From NCBI GenBank assembly GCA_965203265.1, contig CBDBBV010000002.1, positions 930,001 through 994,000 on the forward strand: DNA of 64,000 nucleotides, written 5' to 3'. The DNA is from JAHRAW01 sp965203265. GTDB lineage: Bacteria > Pseudomonadota > Gammaproteobacteria > Arenicellales > Poriferihabitantaceae. Below are positions 51,491 to 60,427 of the stretch, piece by piece (positions within the stretch are counted from its first letter, which is position 1; every line of letters starts with the position of its first letter). The notes under the pieces were generated by a model. It was not told the DNA's origin. It did no database searches and saw nothing but the letters and a program-made list of their open reading frames with translations. The position numbers were made by a program, and so were the translations under genes.

Positions 51491-52822
51491 ATGAATGAAA
51501 TCAGACTCGAAAACTACAGATGCTTTCACGGAGAGCATAAAGCGCGTCTAGCGCCCTTGACCTTGCTGGTAGGTGAGAACAGCACAGGAAAGACCTCCTT
51601 TCTGGCGATTATGCGTATCCTCTCGGATATTGCTCGTACTTTTCAGAACCCGGATTTCAAGGAATACCCATACGACCTCGGTAGCTTTGACGAAATTGCT
51701 CATCATCGAGGGGCCAGGGGCGGGAGAGCAGAGAAATTCGAAGTAGGATTCAATATAAACGATAAAAGAGGATTGGCTACCAAATTGAAATTCACATTTG
51801 GAAGAAATCGGGCTATCCCTGTACCTGTAGGTCGGCGTCTTTCTCGTGGGAAAGCCTGGATCGATGAAACCTTTTTCATTAATGAACCTTACCTGCTTCG
51901 AGTTGGAACCAAGCGGGGAAGTTGGGAGATACAAACTTCAAAAATGGACGAAATCTCCCGCAACGTTGAAAACAACTTGATATTCCTTAATCACTACTTT
52001 TTAGTAGATCGTTTAATCCGCTACGATAACGATGCAAAATTTAAGCCGGCGACAGGAACTCCACCTGTTAGTGTGCGAGACCGTGAAACACTAAGTGAAT
52101 TAGTGCGATCTATTATGTTGGACCTTCGCCAACAGCGGCCCTTCGCAAGCGCCCCTGTGCGCTCCAAACCACGCCGCACATATGATCCTGCTCGTCTCAC
52201 GCCTGACCCCGATGGCGATTACGTTCCTATGTATCTTGCCGACATTTCTTCCCAAGGAGAAGCATGGATTAATCTTCGGAAGAGGCTCCAAAAATTCGGA
52301 CAAGAATCTGGGCTATTCGATGAGATATCCATCAGAAGGCTGGGGAGACATGGTAGCGAACCTTTCCAGATACAAATCAGGAAATTTGGAGATGGATTGA
52401 GGGGGCCTAAGCGTAACCTCATTGATGTGGGGTATGGAGTAAGTCAGGTTCTGCCAGTAATCACGGAAATGCTACGACCGAATGCACCATCTCTGTTCCT
52501 GTTGCAACAGCCGGAAGTGCATCTCCACCCAAGGGCTCAGGCTGCTCTCGGCAGTTTGTTCGGCGAAATTGCGGGGCCGAAATGCCAAATCGTGGTCGAA
52601 ACGCATAGTGATCACTTGATGGATCGGGTTCGTATGGACATACGTGATCGTAAAGTGAAACTTAAGCATGATGACATTTCAATTCTATATTTCGAACGAA
52701 ACAACGCCCTAGACGTTACAATTCACTCACTCCAAATCGGTGAAGATGGAAATATATTGAATCGGCCTGATGGATACCGGAAATTTTTCATGGATGAAAC
52801 CAAGAAAATTCTAGGGCTATAA
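51491..52822 (+). CDS. AAA ATPase of the RecF/OLD-like (DUF3696-type) group
   Basis: A 443-residue P-loop ATPase with an SMC-like head. The N-terminus is MNEIRLENYRCF, followed by Walker A GENSTGKTS (residues 28-36). The late Walker B region reads LFLLQQPEVHLHPRAQAALG, followed by the H-loop VVETHSDHLMDR. A QQPE wording instead of DEPE seems typical of this subgroup. No TOPRIM domain follows, unlike in OLD nucleases. It begins 14 bases after the methylase, and the PIN gene starts two bases after its stop, so ATPase and nuclease are tightly coupled. It probably senses or gates, with PIN as effector, but this is inference. Confidence 0.82.
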   Translation: MNEIRLENYRCFHGEHKARLAPLTLLVGENSTGKTSFLAIMRILSDIARTFQNPDFKEYPYDLGSFDEIAHHRGARGGRAEKFEVGFNINDKRGLATKLKFTFGRNRAIPVPVGRRLSRGKAWIDETFFINEPYLLRVGTKRGSWEIQTSKMDEISRNVENNLIFLNHYFLVDRLIRYDNDAKFKPATGTPPVSVRDRETLSELVRSIMLDLRQQRPFASAPVRSKPRRTYDPARLTPDPDGDYVPMYLADISSQGEAWINLRKRLQKFGQESGLFDEISIRRLGRHGSEPFQIQIRKFGDGLRGPKRNLIDVGYGVSQVLPVITEMLRPNAPSLFLLQQPEVHLHPRAQAALGSLFGEIAGPKCQIVVETHSDHLMDRVRMDIRDRKVKLKHDDISILYFERNNALDVTIHSLQIGEDGNILNRPDGYRKFFMDETKKILGL

Positions 52823-52824
52823 AC

Positions 52825-53295
52825 ATGTGCGCAATAATAGATGCCAACGTCGTTCACGAAGTATTCGGCTCCAATCGTCAATCCGCTGGTAAGAAGTTTT
52901 TTGACTGGATTGACACAGGAAGAGGGGAATTGGTCATAGGCGGAAAACTTACAGATGAACTCTATGATTGCGAGGAGTTCAGATTGTGGGCTATGGAAGC
53001 TGAAAGAAAGGGAGATTTGAGAGTCAAAAGAAAAGAAATCGTGATGAAAGAGTCGAAAAGAATAAGCACATATTCTAATCTTAGATCTGATGACCCCCAC
53101 ATCATTGCTTTGGCCGTGGTCAGTGGTGCTCGATTACTATACTCTAACGACCAAGATTTACATCGCGACTTCAAGGACAAAAAATTGATAGACGATCCTC
53201 GAGGAAGCATCTTTTCGACGAATAAAAACAAAAATTTTACTACACGCCAAAAGCAACTTCTTGAAAGAGATGACCTGTGTCGACCGAATTCGTGA
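52825..53295 (+). CDS. PIN-domain nuclease-like protein
   Basis: A 156-residue protein with a PIN-type layout. The first acidic residue is in AIIDANVVHEVF (Asp6), a second acidic site lies in LTDELYDCEEF, and the C-terminal pair is in SDDPHIIALAVVSGARLLYSNDQDLHRDF (about residues 92-120). These fit the four acidic metal ligands of PIN ribonucleases, and the spacing is right. It lacks a separate antitoxin gene; the ATPase two bases upstream is its natural partner. A lysine-rich tail ends the protein. It could be a tRNA or mRNA-cutting effector that acts on infection, or a DNA nuclease. Confidence 0.75.
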   Translation: MCAIIDANVVHEVFGSNRQSAGKKFFDWIDTGRGELVIGGKLTDELYDCEEFRLWAMEAERKGDLRVKRKEIVMKESKRISTYSNLRSDDPHIIALAVVSGARLLYSNDQDLHRDFKDKKLIDDPRGSIFSTNKNKNFTTRQKQLLERDDLCRPNS

Positions 53296-53389
53296 TAACG
53301 TAATCAAGGAACGATTCGTCGTAATCATACACTACGGATAAATCGGCTATATCGCTTTACAGAATTTTGAGACTAAAAATCATGAAGCC

Positions 53390-56191
53390 ATGCCCATGCA
53401 ACCCTGGTACAAAATAGTAACACCTCGCAAGGAGGTCCGAGAGGGGCGTTCCTTCAGCCCGGATGAATTTGCCATCGCTCTGGAGCAGGTGGTGGCTGGG
53501 ACTGCCCCATCGGATTACAGCGACCCGGAACAGTTTTTCTCGCGCACCTACTTCACCCGCGCATTGACGGAACACTCCGGGATGATTTTGCGCCGTCTAT
53601 CCGGTAAAACGGAAAACACTGCGCCCGTCCTGACGTTGATGACCCAGTTTGGAGGGGGCAAAACTCACACGCTCACTTCGTTGTATCACCTCGCCAAAGC
53701 AGGTAAAAACGTCCACGCCCTGCCAAACACATCTGACCTTCTATGCAAAGCCGGTATCTCCGCTGGTCTGGACGCCCGCGTCGGTGTTTTTGTTGGAAAC
53801 GCTTGGGATCCATCAGAGGGGCGGGAAACACCCTGGATCGATTTGGCCAATCAACTCGCAGGCGATGCGGGTGTAGCCGCATTAGGCAATGCAGCACCGT
53901 TCACGCCGCCGGGAACCGAAGCGCTGTCAAATATTTTCGCTTTAGCGAATGCCCCTGTTCTGCTCCTGTTTGACGAGGTGCTCAATTTCGTTAACCGCCA
54001 CCGCAACATGGCTGACAGTTTCTATGCGTTCCTGCAGAATTTAACGGTCGCCATCACCGGAACGACTTATGCAGCGGCAGTTATCAGTCTGCCCCGCAGT
54101 CAGGTGGAAATGACCGACTGGGATCAAAAATGGCAGGATCGCATTATCAAGGTCGTGCGCCGAGTCTCCCATGACCTTATTGCCAATGACGAATCCGAAA
54201 TCAGCGAGGTCGTGCGCCGACGGTTATTTGAAGATTTGGGTAGCGATCAGGTGCGAAAACGGGTAGCCCGCATCTATGCAAAATGGTGCTTTGAACGCTC
54301 TGCTCGGCTACCTGCTGAGTGGACGACCGTGGACACTGCTACCAAGTCATCCAAGGCGCAAGATGTTATCAGGAACCGCTTCGAGGCTTGCTACCCGTTC
54401 CATCCTGCGACGCTCTCCGTCTTTCAGCAGAAATGGCGAGCGCTCACCCAGTTCCAACAAACCCGTGGGGCCCTGGCCATGCTGGCGCAATGGATTTCAT
54501 GGGCTTCGCGGGAGCAGTTCCGTCAAGCGCGGAACGAGCCACTGATCACCCTGGGTTCTGCCCCATTGCATGTACCGGAGTTCCGCGCCGTAATTTTGGG
54601 GCAGATGGGCGAGCCACGCCTCCAAGCAGCCATCGACGCAGACCTCGCCGGAGAGACGGCTCACGCCAAAGCTCTGGATGCCGACACCAAGGACGCCCTG
54701 CGGGACATTCACCGTAGGGTGGGAACTGCGATTCTATTCGAGTCATCCGGCGGTCAGGTGGACAAAGTAGCCCACTTGCCGGAGCTACGGTTCGCGCTTG
54801 GCGAACCTGATGTCGAAACCACAAACGTCGACAACGCCGCGTCAGCACTCGAAAGGAAAGGCTTTTTCATACGCAAGGTCGGCGCGGACGGCTACCGCAT
54901 CCATCATCAGGCAACTCTGCGGAAAATAGTTAGCGACCGACGAGCATCCCTAGATGAAGGGAAGGAGGTCAAACCTGCACTCCGAAAAGTCGTGGAAGGT
55001 GAATTTTCCCGAGGCGCAACAATCCCTATAGTCTACTTCCCAGAAGATGGCAATGCGGTACAAGACTCACCGCGACTGACGCTAGTCATCCTCGACCCAG
55101 CCGAAGAGTGGCAGGAGAACGAACAACTCGAGGAGAGCATTGGCCGATGGACCCAAAAAAAGGGCAGGTCGCCTCGGCTCTATCCCGGCGCGTTGGTTTG
55201 GTGCATCAAAAAACCGGGACATGATCTCAGAGAGCGTATTGAGTTACAACTTGCTTGGCAACGGGTCGCCCACGAGCTTTCTCAGGGTGTCCTCGGTTCG
55301 GAATTCGACCAGACGGATCGTACCGAAGTACAGGACAGTCGACGAGATGCGGAAGCGGCAGCGAAAAACGAGGTGTGGGCCGGGTATCGCTATGTTGTGC
55401 TAAGAGATACAAAAACCCCACATGGAATCAAGGTCATTGACCTCGGGGCTGGCCATTCCAGCAGCAGTGAGACGCTTTGTGGGCGCATCATCACCGCGCT
55501 GAAAACAGGAGCATTGCTCAATGAGTCGGTCGGCGTCGGGTATATCGACCGGAATTGGCCACGCACTTTTCAAAAAACGGGAGCTTGGCCACTCACCAGT
55601 CTGCGCCAGAGTTTTCTGGACGGATCGTTGACTCGACTTATTGACCCGGACAAGGTACTTCGACAAAAGATCGTTGAGTTTGTGGAAACAGGGGACTTCG
55701 GATTGGCATCTGTCAACAAGGGCGATGACCAATACGAAAGGATGTGGTACAAGGAGCAGATGCGACCGGAAGAGGTGGCCTTCGAGCCCGGAGTTTTTCT
55801 GCTGAAGAAGGACAAAGCCGAGGAAATCCGAGCACCATCTGGAAATAAAAAGCAGAATCAGCCGGAATACACCCCAAGCCATAATCTCGGGCCTGAGAAA
55901 ACAGCCGGGTCTCCTATCGGCGAGTCAGACTCGACGACCAAATCTGCGCCGAAATCGAGCAAGAAAGTTACGCTTCGTCTCACTGGAGATATCCCTCCCG
56001 AAATCTGGAATAAATTTGGAACCAGAATCTTGCCTAAGATTAATAGCCCATCTAGAAAAAATCTGCGAATCGGTATCGATTTCTCGGTGAGCGTTGACGA
56101 GGCATCGTCCAAAAATCTCCAGCGAGATTTACAGCAGGCACTTGATGATCTTGAACTTGAACAGGTGTCCGTGGCGATTCGTAGGGACTAA
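53390..56191 (+). CDS. DUF499/COG1483 P-loop ATPase (BrxC/PglY-related)
   Basis: A 933-residue AAA+ protein. The N-terminal DUF499 block is recognisable: PWYKIVTPRKEVREGRSF, then DPEQFFSRTYFTRALTE. Walker A is TQFGGGKTHTL (about residue 85), and Walker B is LLLFDEVLNFVNRH (about 195). A helical sensor region and a long C-terminal part follow; residues 790-850 are low-complexity and charged, linking to a last small domain. The ATG at 53390 is followed two codons later by a second Met. It is the last gene of the cluster, 94 bases after the PIN gene. Family relatives are large ATPases of BREX and related islands. Confidence 0.85.
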   Translation: MPMQPWYKIVTPRKEVREGRSFSPDEFAIALEQVVAGTAPSDYSDPEQFFSRTYFTRALTEHSGMILRRLSGKTENTAPVLTLMTQFGGGKTHTLTSLYHLAKAGKNVHALPNTSDLLCKAGISAGLDARVGVFVGNAWDPSEGRETPWIDLANQLAGDAGVAALGNAAPFTPPGTEALSNIFALANAPVLLLFDEVLNFVNRHRNMADSFYAFLQNLTVAITGTTYAAAVISLPRSQVEMTDWDQKWQDRIIKVVRRVSHDLIANDESEISEVVRRRLFEDLGSDQVRKRVARIYAKWCFERSARLPAEWTTVDTATKSSKAQDVIRNRFEACYPFHPATLSVFQQKWRALTQFQQTRGALAMLAQWISWASREQFRQARNEPLITLGSAPLHVPEFRAVILGQMGEPRLQAAIDADLAGETAHAKALDADTKDALRDIHRRVGTAILFESSGGQVDKVAHLPELRFALGEPDVETTNVDNAASALERKGFFIRKVGADGYRIHHQATLRKIVSDRRASLDEGKEVKPALRKVVEGEFSRGATIPIVYFPEDGNAVQDSPRLTLVILDPAEEWQENEQLEESIGRWTQKKGRSPRLYPGALVWCIKKPGHDLRERIELQLAWQRVAHELSQGVLGSEFDQTDRTEVQDSRRDAEAAAKNEVWAGYRYVVLRDTKTPHGIKVIDLGAGHSSSSETLCGRIITALKTGALLNESVGVGYIDRNWPRTFQKTGAWPLTSLRQSFLDGSLTRLIDPDKVLRQKIVEFVETGDFGLASVNKGDDQYERMWYKEQMRPEEVAFEPGVFLLKKDKAEEIRAPSGNKKQNQPEYTPSHNLGPEKTAGSPIGESDSTTKSAPKSSKKVTLRLTGDIPPEIWNKFGTRILPKINSPSRKNLRIGIDFSVSVDEASSKNLQRDLQQALDDLELEQVSVAIRRD

Positions 56192-56282
56192 CCAGATTCC
56201 CCCGTAACACCACAATTCAGCGCGCATACAGACACACTCTGCGCCCCATCCTCCGACGCCCCCAAACGGGCGCCCAACCCCC

Positions 56283-57266
56283 TCACCGAGCCATCCGCCG
56301 AATAACCCCCTTGTCCTTATCCCAAAAATGATGCTTCAGCAACCCACCCACATGCAAAATAATCAGCACAATGAACAGATCCGGCAAAATCGCCTTATGC
56401 AACCACTCGCCGAAATTGCTGATGGCCTCGTTCTCCGGAAATATCTGCGGCAGGTCGACGAAGAAGAAAGCCACATCGTGTCCGCCAAACGCGCTCATTA
56501 TGGCGCCGCTTATCGGCCACAGCAGGATGAGTATGTACAGCAGGCCGTGTACGGCGTGGGACAGTTTCTGTTCCCACGGTTTCAGACTGGAGGCGGGTTG
56601 TGGCCAGGGGGAGCGGAATAGCCAGATGATGCGGGCGATTACCAGCAGGACTACGGTGATGCCGAGGGATTTGTGCACTACTAGAATCGGATCGAACCAA
56701 GCATGGCTGCCGCCTGCCCCTTCGGCGATGATGCCGATGACCATCAATAGGAATATGAGTGCGGCGATGCTCCAGTGGAAGAAACGGGAGGCTCGCCCGA
56801 AAAGTTCGGTGGTGTTGCGAGTCGGCAGGGGTTCGGGGGTCGGCGCGCCGTCCGCGGCGGGTTCTCGCAGTGCGGAAACCAACAGATAGACGCCAGCCAC
56901 TACCGAGATGGCCATGAGGATCAACAGCATGGGAATGTCGTCGGTTTCCTCGAATTCTGCGGTCACGCCGCTGGTAAAGGCGATCAGGATGAATCCGGCG
57001 GTTGCCACCAGCGCAAGGCCGAAGCCGATCTGCCCGTAGCGTTGGGTGGCCGCGCGGTGGGCGCTCAGTGCCAGTGCGCAAAATACGAAGAGGGCGAGAA
57101 TGCCGAGCGATGCCCACACATCCCACATATAGGGCGCGCGCTCGAAGCCCTCGCCGTTGGCCAGCACCAAGCCGGGCGCAATCAGTAGAATCAGGCCAGA
57201 CGCGCCCCGCCGGAAAATCTGCCAAGTACGCATGTTTCGCTCTTTCGCTTTCGCTATCGTGTTCAT
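56283..57266 (-). CDS. Cytochrome b561-type membrane protein with extra N-terminal membrane segments
   Basis: A 327-residue inner-membrane protein. The C-terminal part (about 155-325) is a bacterial cytochrome b561: haem histidines fit RFFHWSIAALIF, VVHKSLGITV, SHAVHGLLYIL and ILHVGGLLKHHF. It would pass electrons from ubiquinol or handle superoxide. The first 150 residues are unlike plain b561 proteins (about 180 residues). They show four further hydrophobic stretches, the first perhaps a signal (LILLIAPGLVLANGEGF), and a charged linker (REPAADGAPTPEPLPTR). A GGGAG site supports the ATG at 57266; Met12 is an alternative. It closes the right flank of the defence cluster. Confidence 0.8.
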   Translation of the reverse strand: MNTIAKAKERNMRTWQIFRRGASGLILLIAPGLVLANGEGFERAPYMWDVWASLGILALFVFCALALSAHRAATQRYGQIGFGLALVATAGFILIAFTSGVTAEFEETDDIPMLLILMAISVVAGVYLLVSALREPAADGAPTPEPLPTRNTTELFGRASRFFHWSIAALIFLLMVIGIIAEGAGGSHAWFDPILVVHKSLGITVVLLVIARIIWLFRSPWPQPASSLKPWEQKLSHAVHGLLYILILLWPISGAIMSAFGGHDVAFFFVDLPQIFPENEAISNFGEWLHKAILPDLFIVLIILHVGGLLKHHFWDKDKGVIRRMAR

Positions 57267-57467
57267 CGTCGGTCTCCCGTTTTTGTGGATGTAGCGGTTG
57301 ATTTTGTGCCCTCGCGAAATTCGCTCAGGGCGGAATTGGATGGCAATTATGCGACCTCATCTACGCGAATGCAACGCAAGCGCGCGCCACGGATTTGCCG
57401 AAATCTCCGATAATGGCGTTTTTGCCACATAAATCGTCTTTTTTCACAATTTTTTCGTTTTTTTCGC

Positions 57468-57496
57468 TGGCAAGTGCGCAAAGAACCCACTATAGT
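57468..57496 (+). promoter_or_regulatory. Promoter of the cold-shock gene
   Basis: TGGCAA (57468-57473) and TATAGT (57491-57496) are spaced by 17 bases. The transcript would have a leader of about 135 bases (57503-57638), T-rich and with repeated CATT elements, as is usual for csp genes whose leader folds differently in the cold. No gene lies in 57267-57467. Confidence 0.5.
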
Positions 57497-57638
57497 TCGC
57501 CCGCCACAGATTCTGTTGCGGGCTATTTGGCTGTTACTTCCGCGTCATCTTGAATTTCCGTCATTTTCGTTTTTCCTTCCCGCGTCATTACCTGTCGCAC
57601 ATTCCCATTCATTCTCATTTTCATTCAGGAAACATGTC

Positions 57639-57842
57639 ATGGCTACAGGCACTGTAAAGTGGTTCAACGAATCCAAAGGTTTCGGATTCATTTCGCAACA
57701 AGAGGGCGGCGCGGATGTGTTCGTCCATTTCAGCTCGATCAAGGGCTCGGGTTTCCGCACATTGCACGAAGGGCAAGCGGTATCCTTCGAGATGGAGGAA
57801 GGCCCGAAAGGTCTGCAAGCGACCAGCGTTACCCCCGCCTAA
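57639..57842 (+). CDS. Cold-shock-domain protein
   Basis: A 67-residue single OB-fold RNA chaperone of the CspA family. Both RNA-binding motifs are intact (KGFGFI and VFVHFS), and the start TGTVKWFNESKG is the family signature. The ATG at 57639 has an AGGA site eight bases ahead; reading further upstream would only add the non-coding leader. A strong hairpin follows the stop. Whether it is cold-induced or constitutive (CspC/E-like) cannot be told. Confidence 0.95.
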   Translation: MATGTVKWFNESKGFGFISQQEGGADVFVHFSSIKGSGFRTLHEGQAVSFEMEEGPKGLQATSVTPA

Positions 57843-57868
57843 GGCTCATCCGAGCCCCAACCGGATCG

Positions 57869-57893
57869 ACACCCCGCTTGCGGCGGGGTGTCG
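57869..57893 (+). terminator. Rho-independent-type hairpin after the cold-shock gene
   Basis: A perfect 10-bp stem, GACACCCCGC with its complement, and a five-base loop. The following T content is modest. It may also stop radA transcription coming from the other strand. Confidence 0.65.
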
Positions 57894-57924
57894 CGGTTGA
57901 TTCAACCCTACCCCGCCCCCGGCT

Positions 57925-59298
57925 TCAGGGGGATTTCGGCGCATCGAAAATTCCGAGGGCGTCCTCAATTTTTCGTGCCGCCACCAGTTCGATGCCGCGC
58001 GGCGGTTTCTTCGGCAGATTCGCCCGGGGAATCAGGGCGCGTTCAAACCCGAGTTTTTGCGCCTCGCGAATCCGCTCCAGCCCCCGTTGCACCGGCCTGA
58101 GCTCCCCCGACAACCCGACTTCGCCGAACACCACCAGATCGCCGCCCACCGGCTGGCTGCGTAGGCTGGACAGGATGGCGACCAGCAACGCCAGATCGGC
58201 GCCGGTCTCGTTCACGCGGATGCCGCCGGCCACATTGGCGAACACATCGTGGCGATTCAGGGAAATTCCCGCATGGCGGTGCGCCACCGCGAGCAGCATG
58301 GCCAGCCGGTTGTGCTCCAAGCCGACGCACAACCGGCGCGGATTCGACAGCGCGCTTTCATCCACCAGCGCCTGCACCTCCACCAGCAGCGGGCGGGAAC
58401 CCTCGTGAGTCGCCAGAACCACGCTGCCGGGACGAGACGCGCCCTGCCGACTGACAAACATGGCGGACGGATTGGCGACATCCTTGAGGCCCTGCTCGGT
58501 CATGGCGAACACGCCGATTTCGTTGACCGCGCCGAAGCGGTTCTTGAAGGCGCGTATCAGGCGGAAGGAACCGGCGCCGTCGCCCTCGAAATACAGCACG
58601 CTGTCAACCACGTGCTCCAGAATCTTCGGCCCGGCCAGCGCGCCCTCCTTGGTTACGTGGCCGACCACGACCACGGTGCAGCCACTCTGCTTGGCGTAGC
58701 GCACCAGCCTCGCGGCGCATTCCCGCACCTGCGACACGCTGCCCGGCGCCTGCGGCAATGCCTCGCTGTACAGAGTCTGGATGGAATCCGCCACCAACAC
58801 CGCCGGCGACTCCCGACAGGCCGTCTCCAGCAGCGTCTCCAAGCGATTTTCCGCCATGACCTTGAGATTGTCGGCGCGCAATTCCAACCGCCGCGCCCGC
58901 AGGGCGATCTGCTCGGTGGATTCCTCGCCGCTGACATACAGCACCGGCAGGGTCTCGCTGATGGCCGACAAATGCTGCAGTAGTAGGGTGGATTTGCCGA
59001 TGCCGGGATCGCCGCCGATGAGGACGGTGGAGGCGCGCACCAGCCCGCCGCCGAGCACCCGATCGAACTCGGCGCTGCCGCCGGACAAGCGGGTGACGGT
59101 GGAAATATCGACCTGCGCCAACTGCCGCGCCTCGGCGGACGGCGCGAATCCGCCGAAGCGGTTGGACGACGACGCCTGCGGTTGGGGGATTTTCTCCACC
59201 AATGTATTCCAAGCGCCGCAACTACCGCATTGGCCGGCCCATTGGGAACTATCGGCGCCGCATTCGCTGCAGTGGTAGCGGATTCTAGATTTCGCCAT
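57925..59298 (-). CDS. radA: DNA repair protein RadA (Sms)
   Basis: A RecA-like ATPase that promotes branch migration in recombinational repair. The 457 residues have a four-cysteine zinc finger at the N-terminus (CSECGADSSQWAGQCGSCG), Walker A GGDPGIGKSTLL (about 95), the RadA-specific KNRFG motif, and a C-terminal Lon-like domain (about 340-455). Two ATGs lie six bases apart; GGAGG directly touches the first (59304) and is correctly spaced for the second (59298), so the second is chosen. It overlaps the end of alr. Confidence 0.96.
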   Translation of the reverse strand: MAKSRIRYHCSECGADSSQWAGQCGSCGAWNTLVEKIPQPQASSSNRFGGFAPSAEARQLAQVDISTVTRLSGGSAEFDRVLGGGLVRASTVLIGGDPGIGKSTLLLQHLSAISETLPVLYVSGEESTEQIALRARRLELRADNLKVMAENRLETLLETACRESPAVLVADSIQTLYSEALPQAPGSVSQVRECAARLVRYAKQSGCTVVVVGHVTKEGALAGPKILEHVVDSVLYFEGDGAGSFRLIRAFKNRFGAVNEIGVFAMTEQGLKDVANPSAMFVSRQGASRPGSVVLATHEGSRPLLVEVQALVDESALSNPRRLCVGLEHNRLAMLLAVAHRHAGISLNRHDVFANVAGGIRVNETGADLALLVAILSSLRSQPVGGDLVVFGEVGLSGELRPVQRGLERIREAQKLGFERALIPRANLPKKPPRGIELVAARKIEDALGIFDAPKSP

Positions 59299-60427
59299 CG
59301 CCATCCTCCGCGATCTGCCGCAAGATGTTCGCGCCGACTCTGCTCAGCAATTCATATCCGATGCTGCCGGCCCATTCCGCCACTTCATCGACGCCGAGGC
59401 CGCGCCCCCACAACACCACCTTACTGCCGGCGGCGACGGCGGCGTCCTCACAGCCGGACAGGTCCAGCGTGAGCAAGCCCATCGACACCCGGCCGATGAT
59501 GGGTACGCGGGTGTCGCCGATCAGCACATGAGCGGCAGGGCTGATCGCTCGCGGATAACCGTCGCCATAGCCGAACCCGACCACGCCGATGCGCATCGGC
59601 GCCGGGGTGACGAAGGTGCCGCCATAGCCGACCGGCTGCCCCGCCGCGATCGTCTTCACCGACAGCAACCGAGATTCCAACTGCATCACCGGGCGCAACC
59701 CCAATTCGCCGCCGCGACATCCCCGCAGCGGCGAGCCGCCGTATAGCATGATGCCGGGGCGTACCCACTGGAAATGGGTCTGCGGCCATTTCATCAGCGC
59801 CGCGGAATTCGCCAAACTGCGCTCCATCTCGTATTGGTCGGTACATTCGCGGAAACGGCGCGACTGGGTCGCCGTGTAGTCGTCATCGAGGTCGTCGGCG
59901 TTGGCCAGATGGGACATCAGGCGGATGCCCTCGACCCGCCGGTTTCGCCGCAGGCGGGCAATGGCGTCGGCGACCTCGTCGGGGGCAACACCCAGTCGAT
60001 TCATGCCGGTGTCGATCTTGAGCCACGGCGAAAGGGGCGCGCCATCATATTGCTCGACCCATTCCACCTGCTCGAAAGTGTGCACCACCGGCTGCAGTTG
60101 ATGCTGCCGACACCGATGCAGGTCGGCAGATCGGCGCAAGCCGGACAACACCGTTATCGGCACCGACGGGTTGGTGCGGCGGCACTCGATGCCCTCCGTC
60201 AGGGTGGCCACGGCGAATGCGTCCACCCGCTCGGCGATCAACCGAGTGACCACGGCCATGCCGTGGCCGTAGGCGTCGGACTTGACCACCGCCATGATTT
60301 TGCTGCTCGGCGCCAACCGACGAGCCAGGGCGAGATTGTGGCGCAGGGCGGCGGCGTCGATCAGCGCCCGGGCGCGGCAGTCCCCGTTCACGGCGTCGGC
60401 AAAATGGCGGGGGCGCTCACTAGGCAC
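59285..60427 (-). CDS. alr: Alanine racemase
   Basis: Makes D-alanine for peptidoglycan with pyridoxal phosphate. The 380-residue product has the PLP lysine in AVVKSDAYGHG (about 48) and the second catalytic tyrosine region GYGDGYPR (about 275). The C-terminal beta domain contains GRVSMGLLTLDLSG. The GTG start shares its G with the dnaB stop (TAGTG), so translation is coupled to dnaB. Adjacent dnaB-alr is a common gammaproteobacterial order. Confidence 0.96.
   Translation of the reverse strand: MPSERPRHFADAVNGDCRARALIDAAALRHNLALARRLAPSSKIMAVVKSDAYGHGMAVVTRLIAERVDAFAVATLTEGIECRRTNPSVPITVLSGLRRSADLHRCRQHQLQPVVHTFEQVEWVEQYDGAPLSPWLKIDTGMNRLGVAPDEVADAIARLRRNRRVEGIRLMSHLANADDLDDDYTATQSRRFRECTDQYEMERSLANSAALMKWPQTHFQWVRPGIMLYGGSPLRGCRGGELGLRPVMQLESRLLSVKTIAAGQPVGYGGTFVTPAPMRIGVVGFGYGDGYPRAISPAAHVLIGDTRVPIIGRVSMGLLTLDLSGCEDAAVAAGSKVVLWGRGLGVDEVAEWAGSIGYELLSRVGANILRQIAEDGDGEI

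Noticed and set aside
56192..56240. GATTCCC...CACCACA after the DUF499 gene as a possible duplicate of the ssrA 3' end
   Set aside because: Only a short, gapped resemblance; not enough to call an attachment site.
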